A stretch of 18,616 nt of DNA, from contig PMYM01000084.1 of NCBI GenBank assembly GCA_003171235.1, positions 13,503 through 32,118 on the forward strand, read 5' to 3'. Each line of letters opens with the position of its first letter. Position 1 is the first letter of the stretch. Below the pieces are notes generated by a model. The model was not told the origin of the DNA and did not search any database. It was given only the letters and a program-made list of their open reading frames with translations. Below, one piece after another: positions 13,609 through 18,616 of the stretch. A program made the translations under genes and the position numbers. This DNA is from Phycisphaerales bacterium. Lineage in GTDB: Bacteria; Planctomycetota; Phycisphaerae; SM23-33.

Positions 13609-14391
13609 ATGCGCGAAGAACCTGTAAGAACCTTCGAGGAATTCGAGGAGAAAGCCACTGCTCTCTTGGAAGACCGGAAGAAGCGTAGTGAGACAAGGGG
13701 CTATTTCTCACCGGTGCTCTTTCGCGGCCAAGCTCAGGCGTCATGGAAACTGAAAACCACTCTTGAGCAGTGCTCGACCAAGCAGTATTCCCTAGAGGAC
13801 TACTACATTGTCATGCGTTCCATCAGGTCCGAAGTGGAGTCCTGCACAGGGAGACGCTGGGATTTTCCAAGCCACTACTCAAACGAGAAGGATGCCATTC
13901 CTAATGCTCCTCAAGGCTATCCCTTCATGGCATATCTAAGGCACCATGGCTTTCCATCCCCCCTTCTGGATTGGACGCGCTCGTTTTACGTTGCCGCCTT
14001 CTTCGCCTTTCAGTCTTCAGAAGGCAACGACCTAAATGCGGCAATATACTCATTTATCGAATACCCCGGGACAGAGAAGGTAGGGTGGAAGGATCAGGCG
14101 ACCATCGTGGGCGTTGGACCATACCTTACCACCCATGAACGGCACTTCCGTCAGCAAAGTCAATACACGTTCTGCAAGAAGTCGTTGGGCGATAGGTACG
14201 TTTACTGCAGCCATGAGGAAGCCTTCGCAAGAAATAATGACGGGCAAGACGTTCTGACCAAGTTTGTCATCCCGAAAACGGAAAGGGTCAACGTCCTGGA
14301 TAAACTTCACATGATGAACATTACTGCCTACTCGTTGTTTGGAAGTGAAGAGAGCCTATTGGCATACATGGCTTACAAAGAGATTGAATGA
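13609..14391 (+). CDS. FRG-domain protein
   Basis: 260 residues. The defining motif LFRGQ (37-41) is followed by W46 and, later, LRHHGFPSPLLDWTRS (110-125), matching the QHHGxPTRLLDWT core of the FRG domain (PF08867). The C-terminal MNITAYSLFGSEESLLAYM also fits the family. The domain's biochemical role is not established; FRG genes are often found in variable, mobile or defence-associated parts of genomes (general knowledge, inference here). AAGGA with a 6-base spacer fixes the ATG at 13609. Base content is about 48-50% GC in counted stretches, against about 70% in kbl, and codon use is correspondingly mixed, so recent horizontal transfer is likely. It lies directly downstream of tRNA-Arg and its terminator, a common site for acquired genes, but no integrase or attachment duplication is visible. 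Confidence 0.88.
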   Translation: MREEPVRTFEEFEEKATALLEDRKKRSETRGYFSPVLFRGQAQASWKLKTTLEQCSTKQYSLEDYYIVMRSIRSEVESCTGRRWDFPSHYSNEKDAIPNAPQGYPFMAYLRHHGFPSPLLDWTRSFYVAAFFAFQSSEGNDLNAAIYSFIEYPGTEKVGWKDQATIVGVGPYLTTHERHFRQQSQYTFCKKSLGDRYVYCSHEEAFARNNDGQDVLTKFVIPKTERVNVLDKLHMMNITAYSLFGSEESLLAYMAYKEIE

Positions 14392-14479
14392 GATTCCTGC
14401 GCAGCCACGTTCATCGCCCCAGGTGGTCTACACGATTTACTCTCACATCATAGTTCGCGCCCGCCAGCCGGGGTGATGC

Positions 14480-15112
14480 TCAAGGCTGGATATCCGCCAG
14501 GAGTTTTTGGGCCTGGGCGGCGGCGGGGGTGTCGGGGTATTTCTGGATGACGTCGCGCAGGAGCTGGGCGGCCTGGGAAGGCATCTTGTTGTCCAGGTAG
14601 GTCCTGGCCAGGTCCACCTGCTTCTGTGCCTGGTCGGGGCTGGCGGGGGCGACCGGGCTGGCCGGGGCGGAGGCGGTGGCGACGGCGGACGCGATTCCCC
14701 CGGAGATGTTTTCCGGTGTGACCACCCCGTCCACGGCCGGGGGCATCCACAAGTAAACCGGTTGAAGTTTGGCCAGGGCGGCGTTCTGCTGGGCGGTGAG
14801 TTGATCGACGGCGGCGGTGGCGTTGCGCAGCCTATCCAGAAGCGGCCGGCTGTCGTCGGCAAACTGTTTCTGCTTCTTCTTGAGGTCGTCCAGAGCCGGC
14901 TGCTCCTGGCGTATCTGGGCCCGGGCCCGGTCGCGAAGGATCATGCCGGATTCGGTGATATCGTCAGCCAACCTGTCCAAGTCCCGCCCCAGGGCACGGA
15001 GCAGCTTCTCGCTCAGGTCGATCTGGGCGGACATGTCGCGGTACTTCTTGTCGGCCTCCTCGGCGGCTTTGCGGGCGGCGGCCTGCTCGTCGGCCGCGGC
15101 GGCGAAGGGGTC
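14480..15112 (-). CDS. Coiled-coil and TPR protein, C-terminal part (5' end lost at the junction)
   Basis: About 210 residues, from DPFAAAADEQ to a TGA at 14480. It begins with an Ala/Glu/Lys/Asp-rich helical, coiled-coil-like stretch (first 110 residues, with LSEKLLRALGRDLDRLADDI and ALDDLKKKQKQFADD). An Ala/Pro/Ser-rich linker follows, then one tetratricopeptide-like unit at the end (QVDLARTYLDNKMPSQAAQLLRDVIQKYP). This is the layout of envelope-associated helper proteins such as YbgF/CpoB, but no specific function can be given. The start is missing: upstream of about 15,110 the frame runs into antisense of the oxidoreductase gene, which is not homologous to it. Codon use matches the left part of the window. 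Confidence 0.6.
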   Translation of the reverse strand, partial: DPFAAAADEQAAARKAAEEADKKYRDMSAQIDLSEKLLRALGRDLDRLADDITESGMILRDRARAQIRQEQPALDDLKKKQKQFADDSRPLLDRLRNATAAVDQLTAQQNAALAKLQPVYLWMPPAVDGVVTPENISGGIASAVATASAPASPVAPASPDQAQKQVDLARTYLDNKMPSQAAQLLRDVIQKYPDTPAAAQAQKLLADIQP

Positions 15113-15937
15113 GTGCTGGCGTCGCAGATCCTCGCCGAGACATTCGCGCGCGCAGGATTCTGGGTTCAGAGCTTTCCCGAGTTCAAGGCCGAGAGACGCG
15201 GAGCGCCGATCTCGGCGTTCCTGCGATGGGACGAGACGTCGCGCATTCACCGCCGCTACAAGGTGCAGGAGTGCGACGTCCTCGTCGTCGTCTCTCCCGC
15301 GCCGCCGTCGCCGGAGATCCTGGGCACCGTCAGGCCCGGTGGCCTGATCGTCTTGAACCGCGAGCCGCGCTTCCCGCACACGGGCCCGTTCGACATCGCG
15401 CGCGTTCCGGCCTCGCGTATCGCACTCGAGAACGACATTCTCTCCTCCGAAGGCCGGCCGATGGGCAACGTGGCCGTGCTCGGCGCATGCGTCAGGCTTC
15501 TCGTTCCGGACGGGCTCGCGTTCCTGGAGGAGGCCGTTGCGGCCCGCATGAGCGGCGCCATGGCCGACGCGAACGTCGTGGCCGCCAGAGAGGGCTACGC
15601 GCGGTGCGCGAAACAGCACGCGGTCGCAGGCGACACGCCGGTCGAGCTGTCGCCCGGCCCCGAGCACGCCTCAGCGCGACGACGGAGCCGGCCGCTCTTC
15701 GCCGTGAGCACGACGGACTCCCGCGGCAACCACACCGGTACCTGGTCGCTGGATCGACCCGTGCTGACGGACGAATGCACTGCCTGCGCCGTGTGTGCGC
15801 TTTTCTGTCCCGAGGGTGTGATCTCGAAGAACGACGGCTCGATGGTCGTCGACTACCTCTACTGCAAGGGCTGCGGCATCTGTGAGGTCGTGTGTCCTGT
15901 TCGGAATGCGATCGCGATGGAGCCGGTGAGCGCGTGA
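15092..15937 (+). CDS. 2-oxoacid:ferredoxin oxidoreductase, fused gamma-delta subunit (5' truncated)
   Basis: 281 residues remain. The gamma part begins in the conserved GRGGEGVVLASQILAE (normally near residue 8 of the subunit), then QSFPEFKAERRGAP and MGNVAVLGA. A delta-type ferredoxin part follows at the C-terminus with two 4Fe-4S motifs, CTACAVCALFCPEG (near 15,776) and CKGCGICEVVCP (near 15,862). The gamma subunit helps bind CoA-substrate intermediates; the delta subunit passes electrons from the TPP-bearing beta subunit to ferredoxin. The first few residues and start codon are missing because the sequence changes to another genome at this point. An open frame continues left to 14507 but is only antisense of the TPR gene. 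The stop overlaps the alpha gene start (GTGA). Confidence 0.88.
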   Translation, partial: GRGGEGVVLASQILAETFARAGFWVQSFPEFKAERRGAPISAFLRWDETSRIHRRYKVQECDVLVVVSPAPPSPEILGTVRPGGLIVLNREPRFPHTGPFDIARVPASRIALENDILSSEGRPMGNVAVLGACVRLLVPDGLAFLEEAVAARMSGAMADANVVAAREGYARCAKQHAVAGDTPVELSPGPEHASARRRSRPLFAVSTTDSRGNHTGTWSLDRPVLTDECTACAVCALFCPEGVISKNDGSMVVDYLYCKGCGICEVVCPVRNAIAMEPVSA

Positions 15938-17100
15938 GCCAGACGCTGCCGCACGGGCGCGTGGTGCTGACGTCCAATGACGCGGCGGCGCACGCCGTGA
16001 TGCTCGCACGCGTCCGCGCGATCGGCTGCTACCCGATCACGCCGCAGACGCTCATCGTCGAGCGGCTCGCGGAGCTCGTCGCGGGACGGGACGACATCGA
16101 GTACGCGAATCTCGAGAGCGAGCATTCGATGTTCGGCTACGTGATCGCGGCAGCGCGGGCCGGCGTGCGGACGTTCACGGCGACGTCTTCGCAGGGGTTG
16201 CTCTATGCGCACGAGCAGCTCCATCGGGCGTCGCGGGAGCGTGTGCCGCTGGTTGTCGTCGACGTCAACCGGGCAGTGTTCGCACCGTGGAGCATCGAGC
16301 CGGATCTCACGGACAGCATGAGCCAGCGAGACACCGGCTGGATCCAGCTGTACTGCTCCTCGGCGCAGGAGGTCCTGGACAGCGTCCTCTGCGCCTACCG
16401 GATCGCCGAGACCGCGATGCTGCCGGTGATGGTGTGCGCCGAGGGCTTTCTGCTCTCGCACACGTCGGAGGTCCTCGAGCTTCCGGACCAGGACACCGTG
16501 GACGCGTTCATTCCGGAATTCCACGCACCCGCGGACTGGCTGCTCGATCCGGACACGCCGAGCACGTTCTCCGCGATGCCGGAGCCGAACGACTACTACG
16601 CCTTCCAGCGCAACGTCGCGGCTGCGATGGACGACGCGCGCGGAATCGTCGAGGCCGTCGCCTCGGAGTTCACGTCGCACTTCGGGCGCGAGAAGATCGC
16701 TGCACTCGAGCTCACCGGCAATCCCGACGCCGACACGGCGCTGGTCGCGATCGGGACGATCGCGGACTCGGCGCAGGAGCTCGTCGACGGCAACGACGAC
16801 CTCCTCGTCATCCGTGTCCACACGTACAGGCCGTTCCCGGCGGCGGAGCTGTCGGCTGCGCTGGCACGCGCGTCCTATGTCTCGATCATCGACCGCGCGG
16901 CCGCCTTCGGCTCGCTCGGCCCACTCGGCGCCGACGTGCGGTCGCTCGAGCTCGGGCACGCGAAGGCCGCCGTGAACTTCGTCTGCGGGTTGGGCGGAGC
17001 AGACGTGACTCCCGCGACGCTGCGCTGGGCCGTGAAGCAGACGCGATCGAGCGGCGTGCAGGGAGGCCTCGCGCCCATTTACGTCCCGGAGGGGGTGTAG
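15934..17100 (+). CDS. 2-oxoacid:ferredoxin oxidoreductase, alpha subunit
   Basis: 388 residues. GCYPITPQT (31-39) is the hallmark of the alpha subunit of pyruvate and 2-oxoisovalerate ferredoxin oxidoreductases. ESEHSMFGYVIAAARAGVRT (61-80) and ATSSQGLLYAHEQL (83-96) follow. FGSLGPLGADV near the C-terminus is also conserved. The protein pairs with beta to form the thiamine-diphosphate site that oxidatively decarboxylates a 2-oxoacid to acyl-CoA. The GTG at 15934 overlaps the gamma-delta stop by four bases, and GGAG is present upstream. It is preferred over the ATG at 15892, which lies within the ferredoxin cysteine region. Substrate (pyruvate or branched-chain) cannot be fixed by eye. Confidence 0.92.
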   Translation: MSQTLPHGRVVLTSNDAAAHAVMLARVRAIGCYPITPQTLIVERLAELVAGRDDIEYANLESEHSMFGYVIAAARAGVRTFTATSSQGLLYAHEQLHRASRERVPLVVVDVNRAVFAPWSIEPDLTDSMSQRDTGWIQLYCSSAQEVLDSVLCAYRIAETAMLPVMVCAEGFLLSHTSEVLELPDQDTVDAFIPEFHAPADWLLDPDTPSTFSAMPEPNDYYAFQRNVAAAMDDARGIVEAVASEFTSHFGREKIAALELTGNPDADTALVAIGTIADSAQELVDGNDDLLVIRVHTYRPFPAAELSAALARASYVSIIDRAAAFGSLGPLGADVRSLELGHAKAAVNFVCGLGGADVTPATLRWAVKQTRSSGVQGGLAPIYVPEGV

Positions 17101-17102
17101 CG

Positions 17103-18020
17103 ATGCCCGCCTGGCTCGAGGAGATCGTCGCGGAGGAGAAGCTCCTCCTTCCCGGCAACAGCGCCTGCGCAGGCTGCGGACCGGCGATCAGCATCCGTCA
17201 CGTGCTCGACGGCCTCGTTGCGGCGAAGCCTGAGTCGAAGATCGTCCTGGTGATCCCGTCCTCGTGCTGGACGATCATCGCCGGCGTCTTTCCCGTCAAT
17301 GCATTCGGGGTCTCCGTCCAGCTGACGCCGTTCGCCTCCGCGGCAGCGGAAGCGTCGGGGATCAAGGCGGCGTTACGGCTGCTCGGCCGTGATGACACGA
17401 CCGTGGTCGTCTGGGGCGGAGACGGCTCGACGGCCGACATCGGGTTCTCCGGCGTGTCGGCGGCCGCGGAGAGAAACGAGGACATCGTCTACGTTCTCAA
17501 CGACAACGAGGCGTACATGAACACCGGCAACCAGAAGTCCGGCGCGACCCCGGAGGGCGCCTGGACGACGACGACGCCGGCCGGCGCGCCGAGGGCCGGG
17601 CAGAAGAAGGACATCGCGCGGATCATGGCGGCTCACGGGATTCCGTATGTCGCGACGCTCGCGCTGGGATCGGTGCCGATGCTGCGGGACTTCAGAGCGA
17701 AGGTCACGAGAGCCGCCGAGGTGCGCGGCTTCCGCTTCCTGCACATCTTGAGTGGTTGCCCTCCCGGCTGGAGATATCCGACGTCGCAGTCCACCGAGGT
17801 GGCGCGGCTGGCGGTCGAGTCGCGGTACTTCCCGCTCTTCGAGTGCGACGGCGGAGAGTGGAGGATCACGTTCCAGCCGAAGCAGCCACTGCCGGTCCGG
17901 GCGTTCCTCGAGACCCAGGGACGCTTCAGCCACCTTTCGTCAGACGAGATCGACTCGATCCAGGCTCACGTCGACGAGCGCTGGAATCTGCTCGCCGGCC
18001 TGGCTCGCGGCAGGGTGTGA
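17103..18020 (+). CDS. 2-oxoacid:ferredoxin oxidoreductase, beta subunit
   Basis: 305 residues. It contains the TPP-binding motif GDGSTADIGFSG (106-117) with downstream VLNDNEAYMNTG (131-142). Four cysteines at 22, 25, 55 and 219 (ACAGCG, SSCW and SGCPPGW) match the 4Fe-4S cluster ligands of archaeal-type PorB. It carries out the TPP-dependent step and transfers electrons to its own cluster and then to the delta ferredoxin domain. GGAGGGGG lies 7 bases before the ATG, which is two bases after the alpha stop, so the operon order gamma-delta, alpha, beta is tight. The RSGATPEGAWTT-like region QKSGATPEGAWTTTTPAG is typical for pyruvate-type enzymes. A GH6 remnant abuts its 3' end on the other strand. 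Confidence 0.94.
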   Translation: MPAWLEEIVAEEKLLLPGNSACAGCGPAISIRHVLDGLVAAKPESKIVLVIPSSCWTIIAGVFPVNAFGVSVQLTPFASAAAEASGIKAALRLLGRDDTTVVVWGGDGSTADIGFSGVSAAAERNEDIVYVLNDNEAYMNTGNQKSGATPEGAWTTTTPAGAPRAGQKKDIARIMAAHGIPYVATLALGSVPMLRDFRAKVTRAAEVRGFRFLHILSGCPPGWRYPTSQSTEVARLAVESRYFPLFECDGGEWRITFQPKQPLPVRAFLETQGRFSHLSSDEIDSIQAHVDERWNLLAGLARGRV

Positions 18021-18240
18021 AGGCGCCGCCGGCGGCGTCGCACTGGCCGTCGGACTGACCCGGCGTTTCACCCACAGGTAGGCGTCGACGAGGGGGACGC
18101 CCGTGTTCGCCGTCGGCCGGAGGCCGAGGCCCGACGCCGGGTTGTTGCCGTGATGGCTGCGTCGATCCGAGGAATAGTTTCCGCTCCGCGCGCCGTCATA
18201 GTTGTCGACGAGTCGCAAACGGCGACTCCTGCGGACAGGA
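18018..18240 (-). pseudogene. Frameshifted C-terminal remnant of a GH6 cellulase
   Basis: The minus strand encodes NNPASGLGLRPTANTG, VPLVDAYLWVKR (to about 18,062) and then, in a different frame, PGQSDGQCDAAGGA. Together these match the end of glycoside hydrolase family 6 proteins (CNPPGRALG, NTGxPLVDAYLWVKRPGESDG). The single frame change after VKR needs one base, as if one C of CGCCGG was lost. The N-terminal catalytic part is absent: upstream of about 18,240 the SRPBCC gene starts. Family assignment rests on remembered consensus, not a search. Nothing else is seen in this 229-base gap apart from the ribosome site of the next gene. Confidence 0.7.
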
Positions 18241-18249
18241 GGAACGGCA

Positions 18250-18616
18250 ATGACCACCGCAACCGCGACCGCCGTCACGACCCAGACCCACCGCGTCTGG
18301 ATCAAGGCCCCGCCGGAGGCGATCTGGCAGGCGTTGACCGACCCCGAGTGGATCGGCCGTTACGGCTACGGAAGCCGCGTCGACCTCGAGCTGCGGCCCG
18401 GCGGCGTGTACCGCGCGAACTCGACCGAGGAGATGCTCGCGTTCGGCGCTCCGCCGGTGATGGTCGAGGGCGAGGTGCTCGACGTGGACGCGCTGCACCG
18501 GCTCGTGCAGACGTGGCACGCGCTCTTCGAGCCCAGGACGGCGGCCGAGCCGGTGACGAGGCTCATCTACGAGCTCGAGCCGCTGAAGAGCGGCGTCACG
18601 AAGCTGACCGTCACGC
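18250..18616 (+). CDS. SRPBCC/AHSA1-type START-fold protein, N-terminal part
   Basis: 122 codons before the window ends. After a Thr/Ala-rich start, THRVWIKAPPEAIWQALTDPEWIGRYGYG (13-41) is the typical opening of AHSA1/CalC-like proteins, followed by LELRPGGVYR and VEGEVLDVDALHRLVQTW (the usual GxV..vdpp..L..tw pattern). The fold binds hydrophobic ligands; many actinobacterial members pair with an ArsR-type regulator encoded nearby, which cannot be seen here. AGGAGG with a 7-base spacer fixes the ATG strongly. It lies downstream of the oxidoreductase operon but, with a 229-base gap, is probably a separate unit. Confidence 0.88.
   Translation, partial: MTTATATAVTTQTHRVWIKAPPEAIWQALTDPEWIGRYGYGSRVDLELRPGGVYRANSTEEMLAFGAPPVMVEGEVLDVDALHRLVQTWHALFEPRTAAEPVTRLIYELEPLKSGVTKLTVT

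Noticed and set aside
14507..15100. Long plus-strand frame continuing left from the oxidoreductase gamma-delta gene
   Set aside because: Up to 15,091 it is the antisense of the coiled-coil/TPR gene, Gly/Val-rich with no domain logic; gamma homology starts only at GRGGEGV.
15859..16959. 366-residue minus-strand frame
   Set aside because: Antisense of alpha subunit, Arg/Asp-rich, typical shadow in high-GC DNA.
16287..17100. Upstream part of a 577-residue frame ahead of the beta subunit
   Set aside because: Arg-rich shadow of the alpha gene; the beta subunit has its own ATG and strong ribosome site at 17,103.

Overview
The window appears to hold two unrelated pieces of bacterial chromosome joined near position 15,100. 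The left piece (1 to about 15,100) is about 70% GC in its genes, strongly prefers CTG for leucine, and has several families of palindromic and low-complexity repeats in its intergenic gaps. That repeat style, including the TTGGTGGCACAGGTT palindromes, suggests Planctomycetota (perhaps Phycisphaerae); this is inference from general knowledge, not a search. The right piece (about 15,100 to 18,616) has no such repeats, prefers CTC for leucine and is rich in CTCGAG and CGTCG words. It looks like a high-GC actinobacterium (Thermoleophilia-like is my guess). One gene from each side is cut at the join, in opposite orientations.

Left piece, in order: the N-terminus of a MoxR-type AAA+ ATPase (-); a large compound palindrome; exonuclease VII small and large subunits xseB and xseA (-); a paired palindromic repeat; an exported serine beta-lactamase-like hydrolase (+); a convergent ArnT/PMT-family membrane glycosyltransferase (-); ybeY and a CorC/CNNM-family CBS-domain membrane protein (+), a classical pairing; a 0.7 kb gene desert built of repeats; recO (+); an orphan HicB-like protein (-); tdh and kbl (+), which together convert threonine to glycine and acetyl-CoA; a membrane-anchored hypothetical protein (-); tRNA-Arg(ACG) with promoter and terminator; a low-GC FRG-domain gene (+); and the C-terminal part of a coiled-coil/TPR protein (-) that is cut at the join.

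Right piece: a compact operon for a 2-oxoacid:ferredoxin oxidoreductase. It has a fused gamma-delta subunit (5' end missing at the join), then alpha (4-base GTGA overlap) and beta (2-base gap). After it lie a frameshifted remnant of the C-terminus of a GH6 cellulase (-) and the start of an SRPBCC/AHSA1-type protein that runs off the window.

Most noteworthy: the probable chimeric join; the habit of repeat elements sitting exactly on gene ends and supplying the last codons or the stop; the anomalous-GC FRG gene beside the tRNA; and the GH6 remnant. I found no CRISPR array, insertion sequence or complete mobile element, and no convincing new multi-gene system.
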